Shown here one piece after another: positions 8,187 through 17,396 of a DNA stretch of 64,000 nucleotides (position 1 is its first letter; each line of letters starts with the position of its first letter). The position numbers were made by a program, and so were the translations under genes. The stretch is from Clavibacter sp. VKM Ac-2872 (GTDB lineage: Bacteria; Actinomycetota; Actinomycetes; Actinomycetales; Microbacteriaceae), in NCBI RefSeq assembly GCF_015351105.1, contig NZ_JADKRR010000001.1:2027069-2091068 (forward strand), written 5' to 3'. The notes under the pieces are model-generated. The model saw only the letters and a list, made by a program, of their open reading frames with translations. It was not told the DNA's origin and did not search any database.

Positions 8187-10136
8187 GTGACCTCCAGCCC
8201 GACCGACCCCATGATCGGCCGTCTCCTCGACGGTCGGTACCAGGTCAGGTCCCGCATCGCGCGCGGCGGCATGGCGACGGTCTACGTGGCGACCGACCTC
8301 CGGCTGGAGCGCCGCGTCGCCGTCAAGGTGATGCACGGGCACCTCGCCGACGACAGCGCGTTCCGCGACCGCTTCATCCAGGAGGCGCGCTCGGCCGCGC
8401 GGCTGGCGCATCCCAACGTCGTGAACGTCTTCGACCAGGGCCAGGACTCGGACATGGCGTACCTCGTCATGGAGTACCTCCCGGGCATGACGCTGCGCGA
8501 GCTGCTGCAGGAGTACGAGCGGCTGACGCCCGAGCAGACCCTCGACATCCTCGAGGCCGTGCTCTCGGGCCTCGCCGCCGCGCACAAGGCCGGCATCGTG
8601 CACCGCGACCTGAAGCCCGAGAACGTGCTGCTCGCCGACGACGGGCGCATCAAGATCGGCGACTTCGGCCTGGCGCGCGCCGTCAGCGCGAACACCGCGA
8701 CCGGGCAGGCCCTGCTCGGCACCATCGCGTACCTCTCCCCCGAGCTCGTCACCCGGGGCATCGCGGACACCCGCAGCGACATCTACGCGGTCGGCATCAT
8801 GATGTACGAGATGCTCGCCGGCGAGCAGCCGTTCAAGGGCGAGCAGCCGATGCAGATCGCGTACCAGCACGCGAACGACCAGGTGCCCACCCCCAGCACG
8901 GCCAACGCGTCCGTGCCGGTCGAGCTCGACGAGCTGGTGCTGTGGGCGACCGCCCGGGATCCCGAGCAGCGGCCGCGCGACGCCCGGGCGCTCCTGGACG
9001 AGCTCTACGCCGTCCAGAACCGCCTGGACGCCCGCTCAGGGGATCCGGCTCCGCTCCAGCGCACCGTCGTCTTCCCGAGCGCACCGGCCCTCCCCTCCGT
9101 CACGACCGGCGAGACGCAGGTCGTGGGCGGTCCGCCCGTGATGACGCGGCAGGAGACGGAGCGCACCGAGCCGGAGTCCGTCGTCGCGCTCGCCGCCGCC
9201 GGATCGCGCCGACGTTCGCGCGGCTGGATGCTGGCGCTGCTCGTCGTGATGCTCGCCGCCCTCGCCGGCGGCACCGGGTGGTACTACGGCCAAGGTCCGG
9301 GCGCGCGGATCCCCGTGCCGCAGGTCACCGCCATGGCGGTCGACGACGCGGCGGGCACGCTCCAGGGCCAGGGCTTCGTCGTGGCGCGCGCCGAGGAGCC
9401 GAGCGTGGACGTCGAGGTGGGGCACGTGACCCGCAGCGTCCCGGCATCGGGGACGCCCGTCGACCAGGGTTCCACCGTGACCGTCTACGCCTCGACCGGA
9501 CCGAGGCTGCTCGACGTGCCCGATGTGGCCGGGGCCGCCGAGGCGGACGCCCGCACGCGCCTGGAGGGCGTGCCCTTCGTGGTGCAGGAGGCGACCATCA
9601 AGCAGTACGGCGACGCCGCCCCGGGCACCGTCGTGCAGGTGCTCGACCCCTCGGGAGCCCCGCTCGGCGCCCAGTACCCGGAACAGCAGCCCGTGACCCT
9701 GGTGGTCGCCGCGGGTCGGATCCCCGACGTCGCCGGGCGCTCGGTGGACCAGGCCGTCGCCACGCTCGCCCAGGCGGGACTCGTCGGCGAGGCGGGCAAG
9801 CAGAGCTTCAGCGACGACGTCGACGCGGGCGAGGTCATCTCGGTCTACCAGCTGGACCAGAACCCGGTGCGCTCCGGCCTCGGCGACGCCCCCGGGAGCA
9901 AGGTGGGGCTCGAGATCTCCAAGGGACCGGACCTCGTCGCGGTTCCGAAGGTCGTCGGCCTCACGCGCGATGGAGCGAAGGCCGAGCTCGACAAGGCGGG
10001 CTTCAAGTACGCGTACTCCGCGTTCTGGGATGCCCTGCCCGACAGCATCACGAAGGTCGCGTCGGCGAGCCCGGATGCGGGGGCCATGGTCCGCCGCGGG
10101 TCCACCGTCAACCTCGGCATCACTGCCTCCGGCTGA
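8187..10136 (+). CDS. pknL: PknL-like Ser/Thr protein kinase with four PASTA domains
   Basis: This is a transmembrane Hanks-type kinase of 649 residues. The N-terminal kinase domain (about 12-280) has the ATP-binding Lys47 (VAVKVM), catalytic HRDLKPEN (His139-Arg140-Asp141) and DFGLAR (Asp159). One membrane helix lies near 345-370. Four tandem PASTA repeats then reach the end; such repeats bind peptidoglycan fragments or lipid II. Nearness to an Rv2175c-like substrate supports PknL, although PknB has the same layout and the substrate gene is not directly adjacent. The mRNA is probably leaderless. A bidirectional terminator follows. Confidence 0.9.
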   Translation: MTSSPTDPMIGRLLDGRYQVRSRIARGGMATVYVATDLRLERRVAVKVMHGHLADDSAFRDRFIQEARSAARLAHPNVVNVFDQGQDSDMAYLVMEYLPGMTLRELLQEYERLTPEQTLDILEAVLSGLAAAHKAGIVHRDLKPENVLLADDGRIKIGDFGLARAVSANTATGQALLGTIAYLSPELVTRGIADTRSDIYAVGIMMYEMLAGEQPFKGEQPMQIAYQHANDQVPTPSTANASVPVELDELVLWATARDPEQRPRDARALLDELYAVQNRLDARSGDPAPLQRTVVFPSAPALPSVTTGETQVVGGPPVMTRQETERTEPESVVALAAAGSRRRSRGWMLALLVVMLAALAGGTGWYYGQGPGARIPVPQVTAMAVDDAAGTLQGQGFVVARAEEPSVDVEVGHVTRSVPASGTPVDQGSTVTVYASTGPRLLDVPDVAGAAEADARTRLEGVPFVVQEATIKQYGDAAPGTVVQVLDPSGAPLGAQYPEQQPVTLVVAAGRIPDVAGRSVDQAVATLAQAGLVGEAGKQSFSDDVDAGEVISVYQLDQNPVRSGLGDAPGSKVGLEISKGPDLVAVPKVVGLTRDGAKAELDKAGFKYAYSAFWDALPDSITKVASASPDAGAMVRRGSTVNLGITASG

Positions 10137-10168
10137 TCCGGCGCTCACCACCGCGGACCAGGCATGAC

Positions 10169-10201
10169 GATGCCCCGTCGCCTCGACGGCGGCGGGGCAT
10201 C
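10169..10201. terminator. Bidirectional terminator between convergent genes
   Basis: GATGCCCCGTCG and CGGCGGGGCATC form a 12-bp stem (one G-U pair) between the stops of the kinase and DAHP synthase genes. It can serve both strands. Confidence 0.85.
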
Positions 10202-10216
10202 ATCGTGCGGGCGGGG

Positions 10217-11587
10217 TCAGCTGCGCGCTGCGGCCAGCTCCTCCGCGACGAGGAACGCGAGCTCGAGGCTCTGCATGTGGTTGAGCCGCGGGTCGCACAG
10301 CGACTCGTAGCGGGTCGCGAGCGTGGCCTCGTCGATGTGCTCGGATCCGCCCAGGCACTCGGTGACGTCGTCGCCCGTGAGCTCGATGTGGATGCCGCCC
10401 GGGTGCGTGCCCGCCGCTCGATGCGCCTGGAAGAAGCCCTGCACCTCGTCCACCACGTCGTCGAAGCGCCGCGTCTTGTAGCCGGTGGGCGTGGTGAGGC
10501 CGTTGCCGTGCATGGGGTCGGTGACCCAGAGCGGGTTCGCGTCCGACGCCTTGACGGCCTCGAGCAGGGGCGGGAGGGCGTCGCGGATCCTTCCCGCGCC
10601 CATGCGCGTGATGAAGGTCAGCCGGCCGGGTTCGCGGTCCGGGTCGAGCTTCTCGATGAGCTCGTGGACCGTCTCCGGCGTGGTGGACGGTCCGAGCTTG
10701 ACGCCCAGCGGGTTGCGGACGCGCGAGAGGAAGTCGACGTGCGCGCCGTCCAGGTCGCGCGTGCGCTCCCCGATCCAGATGAAGTGCGCGGACGTGTTGT
10801 ACGGCGTGCCCGTGCGCGAGTCGATGCGCGTCATGGGGCGCTCGTAGTCCATGAGGAGCCCCTCGTGGCCGGTGTAGAACTCGACGCGCTTGAGGTCGTC
10901 GAAGTCGGCGCCCGCGGCCTCCATGAACTTGATGGCGCGGTCGATGTCGCGCGCGAGCTGCTCGTAGCGCTGGTTCGCCGGGTTCGCGGCGAAGCCCTTG
11001 TTCCAGCTGTGGACCTCGCGGAGGTCGGCGAAGCCGCCCTGCGTGAAGGCGCGGATGAGGTTGAGCGTCGAGGCGGCCGTGTGGTAGCCCTTCACGAGGC
11101 GCGCGGGATCCGCGGCGCGCGACTCCGGCGTGAATTCGTAGCCGTTGACGATGTCGCCGCGGTACGCGGGCAGCGTCAGGTCGCCGCGCGTCTCCGAGTC
11201 GCTCGAGCGGGGCTTCGCGAACTGGCCGGCCATGCGGCCCATCTTGACGACCGGCATGGCCGCGCCGTAGGTGAGGACGACGGCCATCTGGAGCACGGTC
11301 TTCACGCGGTTGCGGATGGCGTCCGCCGTGGCGCCCGCGAAGGTCTCGGCGCAGTCGCCGCCCTGGAGGAGGAACGCGCGGCCGTCCGCGGCGGCGGCGA
11401 GGCGCGAGCGCAGGAGGTCGACCTCGCCGGCGAAGACCAGGGGCGGCAGCAGGGCGATCTCGGCGGACGCGGCGTGGACGGCCGCGGCGTCGGGCCACTG
11501 CGGCTGCTGCTTGACCTCGAGCGTGCGCCAGTGGTCGAGGCCGGCGAGGACGTCGGGATGGGCGGGGACGAGGTGCTCAGAGGCCAC
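10217..11587 (-). CDS. aroG: Class II 3-deoxy-7-phosphoheptulonate (DAHP) synthase
   Basis: The first enzyme of the shikimate pathway condenses phosphoenolpyruvate and erythrose 4-phosphate. The 456-residue length and sequence are those of the plant-type class II enzyme also used by mycobacteria. Conserved segments include FLLQGGDCAETF (near 95), KMGRMAGQFAKPRS (near 135), GHEGLLMDYERPMTR (near 240) and a C-terminal GGIHIELTGDDVTECLGGS. The start is GTG at 11587. The next gene upstream (11647) encodes an acyltransferase. No other aromatic biosynthesis gene is in view. Regulation is not visible. Confidence 0.95.
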   Translation of the reverse strand: MASEHLVPAHPDVLAGLDHWRTLEVKQQPQWPDAAAVHAASAEIALLPPLVFAGEVDLLRSRLAAAADGRAFLLQGGDCAETFAGATADAIRNRVKTVLQMAVVLTYGAAMPVVKMGRMAGQFAKPRSSDSETRGDLTLPAYRGDIVNGYEFTPESRAADPARLVKGYHTAASTLNLIRAFTQGGFADLREVHSWNKGFAANPANQRYEQLARDIDRAIKFMEAAGADFDDLKRVEFYTGHEGLLMDYERPMTRIDSRTGTPYNTSAHFIWIGERTRDLDGAHVDFLSRVRNPLGVKLGPSTTPETVHELIEKLDPDREPGRLTFITRMGAGRIRDALPPLLEAVKASDANPLWVTDPMHGNGLTTPTGYKTRRFDDVVDEVQGFFQAHRAAGTHPGGIHIELTGDDVTECLGGSEHIDEATLATRYESLCDPRLNHMQSLELAFLVAEELAAARS

Positions 11588-11646
11588 GGTGGGATCCCGG
11601 TTCGTGTCGTGCGCGTGGTGCGCGGTGGAGGCGGTGCGGGCGTCGG

Positions 11647-12336
11647 TCAGCGGGCCGCGCTCGCGCGCTTCTCCTTGACCGAGGTCGCATAGACGTCGAC
11701 GTACTCCTGGCCGCTCAGCCTCGAGAGCTCGTACATGATCTCGTCGGTGATGGAGCGGAGGATGAAGCGGTCTCCCTCGAGGCCGGCGAACCTACTGAAA
11801 TCTAGCGGCTCGCCGATGACCACACCAATCCGCCGGACCTTCGGGATGCGGGTGCCGATGGGCATGACCTTCTCGGTGTCGATCATCGCGATCGGGACGA
11901 CCGGGACGTCGCCCTCGAGGATCATGCGCGCCACGCCCGTGCGGCCGCGGTACATGCGCCCGTCGGGGCTGCGGGTGCCCTCGGGGTAGATGCCGAGCAT
12001 GCGGCCCTCGGCGAGCACGCGGAGGCCCGTGTTGAGCGACGCCTCGGACGCCTTGCCGCCGGAGCGGTCGATGGGCAGCATGCCCGTGGCCGTGAAGAAC
12101 ATCTTGGTGGCCCAGCCCTTGAGGCCGGTGCCGGTGAAGTAGTCGCTCTTCGCGAGGAAGACGAGGTTGCGGTCGACCAGGAGCGGCAGGAACACCGAGT
12201 CGATGAACGACAGGTGGTTGCTCGCGAGGATCACGCCGCCCTTGGCGGGGATGTTCTCCAGCCCGGTGACCCACGGTCGGAACGTGCTCCGGAGGAGGGG
12301 TCCGGCGACCAGGTTCTTCATGAACCAGTAGAACAT
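11647..12336 (-). CDS. PlsC-type lysophospholipid acyltransferase
   Basis: This 229-residue protein is of the 1-acylglycerol-3-phosphate acyltransferase family, which adds the second acyl chain to lysophosphatidic acid at the inner membrane face. The HX4D catalytic motif is NHLSFID (His41, Asp46). The acceptor-binding motif EGTRSPDG starts at 119. DVPVVPIAMIDTE marks the third block. An AGGT ribosome-binding site precedes the ATG at 12336. Glucokinase lies upstream and DAHP synthase downstream on the same strand with gaps of about 60-80 bases, so a three-gene transcript is possible but functionally mixed. The exact acyl acceptor is inferred. Confidence 0.9.
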   Translation of the reverse strand: MFYWFMKNLVAGPLLRSTFRPWVTGLENIPAKGGVILASNHLSFIDSVFLPLLVDRNLVFLAKSDYFTGTGLKGWATKMFFTATGMLPIDRSGGKASEASLNTGLRVLAEGRMLGIYPEGTRSPDGRMYRGRTGVARMILEGDVPVVPIAMIDTEKVMPIGTRIPKVRRIGVVIGEPLDFSRFAGLEGDRFILRSITDEIMYELSRLSGQEYVDVYATSVKEKRASAAR

Positions 12337-12414
12337 CGTCGGTCACCTTCCGGGTGGGGTCGCATCCAGCATAGGCGGCCGGGGCGGCGCGACGCCGCAG
12401 GCCGGCGCCCGGGC

Positions 12415-13380
12415 TCAGGCCCCGTGGTGCAACGCGGCGGCGTGACGTCGGGCGAGGTCGGCCGCGCCCACGACGCCGGCGTCGTTCACGAGCTCGGCGA
12501 TGCGGAACTCGGGCTCCGGGTGGTAGCCGCGGGCCGGGAGGTGCGCGAGGTACGCCTCGCGGATGGGGTCGAGCAGCAGGTCGCCCGCCTGCGCGACGCC
12601 GCCGCCGATCACGAACATCTGGGGATCGAGGATCGCGCCGATGCTCGCGGCCGCCTCGCCGAGCCAGCCGCCGAGGCGGCGGAGGGCGAGGAGCGCGCCG
12701 GGGTCGCCGGCCTGGATGAGGTCGCTGACGTCGTGGCCGGTGAGCGTCCCCACCTCGCGGCGGCGGGCGGCGAGGCCCTCCCCGTGCGTCCCGCCGAGGT
12801 CGGCCAGCTCGTCGGCGGTGCGCAGGAGCGCGCGGCCGGATCCGTACTGCTCGATGCATCCGCGGGCGCCGCAGCCGCACGGCAGGCCGTCGGGCACGAC
12901 GCGCATGTGCCCGAGCTCCGCGCCCGCGCCGAAGCCGCCGCGGAAGAGCCGGTCGTCGGCGACGATCGCGCCGCCCACGCCCGTGCCGATCGTGAGGGTC
13001 ACCATGTCGCTGACCAGGCGGCCCGCGCCGTAGCGGAACTCGGCCCACCCGGCGGCGTTCGCGTCGTTCTCGATGACGATGGGGAGGTCGATGCGGCCGC
13101 GCAGCTTCTCCCGCACCGGCTCGTTGCGCCAGTTGATGTTCGGGGCGTAGTAGACGGTGGACTGCGCGGCGTCGATGAAGCCGGCCGCGGCCACGCCGAC
13201 CGCGACGACGTCGGGATGCTGGGCACGGAGCCGCGCGACCATCCCGACGACGGCCTCGACGATCGCGTCGGGGCTGCTCGCCTCGGTGGGCGTGCGCTCC
13301 TCCGCCGTGATGACGCCGAGCTCGTCGACCACGGCTCCCGCGATCTTGGTCCCGCCGATGTCGATCCCTACTGCATGCAC
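12415..13380 (-). CDS. ROK family glucokinase
   Basis: This 321-residue sugar kinase has the ATP-binding DIGGTK (7-12), the catalytic Asp106 in ENDANAAG, EXGH-type ELGHM (His158) and the ROK zinc motif CGCGARGCIEQYGSG (Cys168, Cys170, Cys175). It most likely phosphorylates glucose in the cytosol for glycolysis; other ROK hexokinases cannot be ruled out by sequence alone. It lacks the N-terminal helix-turn-helix of ROK repressors, so it is an enzyme rather than a regulator. It diverges from the acyl-CoA ligase gene, with 132 bases between the starts. Confidence 0.9.
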   Translation of the reverse strand: MHAVGIDIGGTKIAGAVVDELGVITAEERTPTEASSPDAIVEAVVGMVARLRAQHPDVVAVGVAAAGFIDAAQSTVYYAPNINWRNEPVREKLRGRIDLPIVIENDANAAGWAEFRYGAGRLVSDMVTLTIGTGVGGAIVADDRLFRGGFGAGAELGHMRVVPDGLPCGCGARGCIEQYGSGRALLRTADELADLGGTHGEGLAARRREVGTLTGHDVSDLIQAGDPGALLALRRLGGWLGEAAASIGAILDPQMFVIGGGVAQAGDLLLDPIREAYLAHLPARGYHPEPEFRIAELVNDAGVVGAADLARRHAAALHHGA

Positions 13381-13512
13381 TCCGCGGGCCCTTCCTCATC
13401 GTCTCGCCCGTCGATCCTACTGACGCGCCGGACGCCCCCGACCGGGGACGAGCGCCCGGCGGGCCCGGCCCGTAGTCTGATCACATCCATTTCCGGTACC
13501 GAGGGAGTTGCC

Positions 13513-15339
13513 GTGGAACAGCACACCATGCCCGCCGTCGTCGAGGCGAGACCCGACGACAACATCACCGACGTCCTGGTGCACCGCGTGAGGACGAGCC
13601 CCGACGCTCCGCTGTTCGCGCTGCCGGACGGGTCGGGCGGGTGGAGCGACGTCTCGGCGTCCGAGTTCCACCGCCAGGTCGTCGCCCTCGCGAAGGGACT
13701 CGTCGCCGCGGGGATCGAGCCGGGCGAGCGCATCGGCATGATGTGCCGGACGCGCTACGAGTGGACGCTCGTGGACTTCGCGGTGTTCTTCGCCGGAGCC
13801 GTCCTCGTGCCGGTCTACGAGACCTCCTCCCCCGGCCAGGTGCACTGGAACATGCAGGACTCGGGCAGCGTCGCCATGATCCTCGAGTCCGCCGAGCACT
13901 TCTCCCGCTTCGACGAGGTGCACCCGGAGCTGCCCGCCGTCCGCCGCGTCTGGCAGATCGACCTCGGCGACCTGGACAAGCTCGCCGAGCAGGGCGTCGA
14001 CGTGCCGGACGCCGAGATCGAGCGACGCCGGAACATCGCGGTCGGCTCGGATATGGCGACGCTCATCTACACCTCCGGGACCACCGGCCGGCCCAAGGGC
14101 TGCATCCTCACGCACGCGAACTTCGTGGAGCTCGCGCGGAACGCCGAGGTGGCGATGGAGGAGGTCGTGCAGGTCGGCGCCTCGACGCTGCTGTTCATCA
14201 CGACGGCGCACGTGTTCGCGCGCTTCATCTCCATCCTCAACGTGCAGGCGGGCGTGAAGACCGGGCACCAGGCCGACACGACGCAGCTCCTGCCCGCGCT
14301 CGCGTCCTTCCGGCCCACGTTCCTGCTCGCGGTCCCGCGCGTCTTCGAGAAGGTCTACAACTCCTCGGAGCAGAAGGCCGAGGGCGCGGGCCGCGGGAAG
14401 ATCTTCCGCCGGGCGGCCGACGTCGCGTACGCGCACTCGGTCGCGGTCGACGCCGGATCCGTGCCGCTCGCGCTGAAGCTGCAGTACAAGGTCTTCGACG
14501 CGCTCGTGTACTCCAAGATCCGGCAGGCGATGGGCGGGCGCGTGCGCTTCGCCGTCAGCGGGTCCGCGCCGCTGGGCCTCCGGCTCGGGCACTTCTACCG
14601 ATCGCTCGGCCTCACCATCCTCGAGGGCTATGGACTCACGGAGACGACGGCGCCCGTGAGCGTGAACCTCGTGAGGGGCTTCCGCATCGGCACGGTGGGC
14701 CCGGCCATGCCCGGCGTGACCACGCGCATCACCGACGAGGGCGAGATCCAGGTGAAGGGCGTCAACGTCTTCGACGGCTACTGGCAGGACGAGGAGGCGA
14801 CCGCGGCGGTCTTCGACGACGGGTGGTTCCGCACGGGCGACCTCGGCAGCTACGACGCCGACGGCTACCTCACGATCACGGGCCGCAAGAAGGAGATCAT
14901 CGTGACCGCCGGCGGGAAGAACGTCGCCCCGGCCGCGCTCGAGGACCCGATCCGGGCGAACCCGCTCGTCGGGCAGGTCGTGGTGGCGGGCGACCGGCGG
15001 CCGTTCATCTCGGCGCTCATCACGCTGGATCCGGAGATGCTCACGGTCTGGCTCGGGAACAACGGCCAGGACCCGGCCATGTCGCTCGAGCAGGCCTCGC
15101 AGAACCCGGCGGTGCTCGCCGAGGTGCAGCGCGCGGTCGACGCGGCGAACGCGACGGTGTCGCGCGCCGAGTCCATCCGCAAGTTCGTCGTGCTGCCGGT
15201 GGAGCTGACCGAGGCGGCCGGGCACCTGACGCCGAAGCTGAGCATCAAGCGCCAGGTGGTGCTCGACGCCTTCGCCGACGTGATCACCCGGATCTACGAG
15301 GCGGCGCCGACCACCGAGGGGCACTCGCTGGTCCACTGA
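13513..15339 (+). CDS. Long-chain fatty-acid-CoA ligase (AMP-forming, FadD15-like)
   Basis: This 608-residue adenylate-forming enzyme activates long-chain fatty acids with ATP and CoA. The AMP-binding P-loop YTSGTTGRPKG begins at residue 186. EGYGLTETTAPVS follows near 370, the hinge region has DGWFRTGDLG, and GRKKEIIVTAGGKNVAP contains the C-terminal lysine switch. The GTG at 13513 was chosen because GAGGGAG lies about 7 bases upstream; an ATG 15 bases later is possible. A TAGTCT hexamer further upstream is a candidate -10. A perfect terminator hairpin follows. Confidence 0.93.
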   Translation: MEQHTMPAVVEARPDDNITDVLVHRVRTSPDAPLFALPDGSGGWSDVSASEFHRQVVALAKGLVAAGIEPGERIGMMCRTRYEWTLVDFAVFFAGAVLVPVYETSSPGQVHWNMQDSGSVAMILESAEHFSRFDEVHPELPAVRRVWQIDLGDLDKLAEQGVDVPDAEIERRRNIAVGSDMATLIYTSGTTGRPKGCILTHANFVELARNAEVAMEEVVQVGASTLLFITTAHVFARFISILNVQAGVKTGHQADTTQLLPALASFRPTFLLAVPRVFEKVYNSSEQKAEGAGRGKIFRRAADVAYAHSVAVDAGSVPLALKLQYKVFDALVYSKIRQAMGGRVRFAVSGSAPLGLRLGHFYRSLGLTILEGYGLTETTAPVSVNLVRGFRIGTVGPAMPGVTTRITDEGEIQVKGVNVFDGYWQDEEATAAVFDDGWFRTGDLGSYDADGYLTITGRKKEIIVTAGGKNVAPAALEDPIRANPLVGQVVVAGDRRPFISALITLDPEMLTVWLGNNGQDPAMSLEQASQNPAVLAEVQRAVDAANATVSRAESIRKFVVLPVELTEAAGHLTPKLSIKRQVVLDAFADVITRIYEAAPTTEGHSLVH

Positions 15340-15345
15340 CCGACG

Positions 15346-15377
15346 CCGTCGACCCGCGCGAGCGCGCGGGTCGACGG
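15346..15377. terminator. Bidirectional terminator
   Basis: A perfect 14-bp stem (CCGTCGACCCGCGC and its complement) with a GAGC loop sits between the convergent acyl-CoA ligase and deformylase genes. Confidence 0.88.
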
Positions 15378-15388
15378 AGCGGGCGGGG

Positions 15389-15880
15389 TCAGAACCAGTC
15401 GGACTCGCGGACCTGCTTCATGGCCTCGCGGCGGCGCTGCTTGTCGAGCCGGTCGAGGTAGACGAGGCCGTCGAGGTGGTCGACCTCGTGCTGGAAGGCC
15501 TGCGCGAGCACGCCCGTGCCCTCGATGCGGACGGGCTTCCCGTCGAGGTCGAGTCCCGAGATGACGGCCTCGGGGTGGCGCATGGTGGGGAACCAGAGGC
15601 CCGGCACCGAGAGGCAGCCCTCGTCGACGAGGACGGCCTCGCCGCGGAGCTCCTCGATGACGGGGTTGAGGACGTAGCCGAACGCCGGCCCCACGTTGTA
15701 GCTGAATGCCCGGAGGTTGACGCCGATCTGCGCGGCGGCCACCCCGGCACGGCCGTCGGGCCGCACGCTGTCGAGGAGGTCCTCGACCAGGGCGCGCACG
15801 CCCTCGTCGATCTCGTGGATCTCCGAGGAGACGGTCTTCAGCACCGGATCGCCGAACAGGCGGATCTGTCGTTCAGTCAT
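15389..15880 (-). CDS. def: Peptide deformylase
   Basis: The metalloenzyme that removes the formyl group from new proteins. All three family motifs are present: GVAAAQIGV (46-54), EGCLS (87-91, metal ligand Cys89) and QHEVDH (130-135, His131, catalytic Glu132, His135). With the ATG at 15880 the protein has 163 residues, a normal length. An in-frame extension upstream is proline-rich and overlaps the end of the neighbouring gene, so it was not used. The gene follows mycothione reductase by 34 bases on the same strand. Many actinobacteria carry two deformylases; this may be one of a pair. Confidence 0.95.
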   Translation of the reverse strand: MTERQIRLFGDPVLKTVSSEIHEIDEGVRALVEDLLDSVRPDGRAGVAAAQIGVNLRAFSYNVGPAFGYVLNPVIEELRGEAVLVDEGCLSVPGLWFPTMRHPEAVISGLDLDGKPVRIEGTGVLAQAFQHEVDHLDGLVYLDRLDKQRRREAMKQVRESDWF

Positions 15881-15914
15881 TCTCTGCTTCCGTGGGTCCT
15901 CATTCGGCGGCGGG

Positions 15915-17393
15915 TCAGGATCGACCGGCCCCCGCGGGCGCGTCGCCCCGCCCATTCTCCCGTGCCCAGTCGGCCACCGCGGACTCGGCGGCGAGCAGCG
16001 CGTTCTCGACGATCTCCGTCACGGCCGGGTGCGGCCAGTACTGCGCACGCGCGAGACCGGTGACCCGGTGGCCGAGGCTCGCGGCCAGGAGGAGCGGCTG
16101 GATCAGCGCCGCCGAGTCCGAGCCGATGATGTGCGCGCCGAGGAGCGTGCCGCCGTCGCGCGGATCCACCACGAGCTTGCAGAACGACGTCGTGTCCTCG
16201 AGCGCCCAGCCCCATGCGGTGGACGAGTACGGCTGCTCGATCGTGACGACGGGTCCGGCCGCGCGCGCCTCCGCCTCGGTCAGGCCGAAGGACCCGATCT
16301 GCGGGCGCGAGAAGACCGCCTGCGGCACGGGACCGGGCGCTCCCCCGACGAGGTCGTCCGGGTGCAGCAGGTTGTGCTGCACGACGCGGGCCTGGTGGTT
16401 GGCGACGTGCTTGAGCTGGTGGTCGGCGCTGATGTCGCCGAGCGCGAAGACGCCGGGCACCGGCTCGCCGCCCGCGAGCACGCGCTGCCGGTCGTCCACG
16501 ACGATGCGGCCGTCATCGTGCAGGTCGTAGCCCGCGTTCGCGACGGCGAGCGTGTCCGTGTTGGGGACGCGGCCGAGCGCGACGAGCACGGCCTCCGTCT
16601 CGACCAGGTGGCCGGAGGCGAGGCGCGAGCGGAGCACGTCGCCGTCGCGCTCGATCTCCTCGACCTCGCAGTCGGTGATGACGTCCCACTGCGTGCGGGC
16701 GAGCGTGGTGAAGCGCGTCGAGACGTCGGCGTCGAGGTTGCCGAGCAGGTGGGCGGACCGGGCGACCTGCGTCACGTGGACGCCGAGGTGGCTGAATACG
16801 TGCGCGAACTCGGCCGCGACGTAGCCGCCGCCGACGATGAGGAGCGAGGCGGGCAGCTCGGCGATCCGCATGATCGAGTCGGAGTCGTGGATGTCCGGAT
16901 CGGGCGCGTAGGCGGCCTGCAGCGGCCGGGGGCGGGAGCCCGCCGCGAGCACGATGCGGTCGGCGAGGATGCGCTGGCCGCTCGCCGAGACGAGCACGCC
17001 GGGGGCCTCGAAGCCGACGCTCTCGCGCAGCAGCGTGACGTTCTCCATCCCGCTCTCGCGCCACTCGCGACCGCCCTCGCTGATCGCGTCGATGCGGCCG
17101 AAGACGCGCGCGCTGATCGCGGGCCAGTCCACGGCGTCGACCGACGCGCGGATCCCGAGGGCGGCGCCGTCGCGCGTCTCCGCCGCCACGTCCGCCACGT
17201 GGACGAGCATCTTCGTCGGGATGCAGCCCGCGTTGAGGCACGTGCCGCCGAAGTGCTCGCCGTCGTCGACGAGCAGCACGCGCTGGTCGGCGAAGCGCTC
17301 GTCGGCGATCGAGTTGCCGGATCCGGCCCCCACGATCACGAGGTCGTAGCGCTCGTCCTGCTGCGGGTCTCGGTCCGTCATGTCCTGGCTCAT
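15915..17393 (-). CDS. mtr: Mycothione reductase
   Basis: This FAD/NAD(P)H disulfide reductase of 492 residues recycles oxidised mycothiol, the actinobacterial counterpart of glutathione. The FAD site VIVGAGSGNS (19-28) is followed by the redox pair GGTCLNAGCIPTK (Cys52, Cys57). An NAD(P) site LLIVGGGYVAAEFA lies near 195, and the dimer-interface YWPHPAVTEI (452-461) carries His455 and Glu460. The GAGSGN form of the FAD motif and the YWPHP end favour mycothione reductase over lipoamide dehydrogenase. The gene starts 3 bases after the pyruvate carboxylase stop. Confidence 0.88.
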   Translation of the reverse strand: MSQDMTDRDPQQDERYDLVIVGAGSGNSIADERFADQRVLLVDDGEHFGGTCLNAGCIPTKMLVHVADVAAETRDGAALGIRASVDAVDWPAISARVFGRIDAISEGGREWRESGMENVTLLRESVGFEAPGVLVSASGQRILADRIVLAAGSRPRPLQAAYAPDPDIHDSDSIMRIAELPASLLIVGGGYVAAEFAHVFSHLGVHVTQVARSAHLLGNLDADVSTRFTTLARTQWDVITDCEVEEIERDGDVLRSRLASGHLVETEAVLVALGRVPNTDTLAVANAGYDLHDDGRIVVDDRQRVLAGGEPVPGVFALGDISADHQLKHVANHQARVVQHNLLHPDDLVGGAPGPVPQAVFSRPQIGSFGLTEAEARAAGPVVTIEQPYSSTAWGWALEDTTSFCKLVVDPRDGGTLLGAHIIGSDSAALIQPLLLAASLGHRVTGLARAQYWPHPAVTEIVENALLAAESAVADWARENGRGDAPAGAGRS

Positions 17394-17396
17394 CTC

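Noticed and set aside
8144-11692. A 1182-codon plus-strand frame across the kinase and DAHP synthase genes
   Set aside because: It overlaps two clear genes in other frames, passes through a terminator hairpin and shows only low-complexity Arg/Gly sequence.
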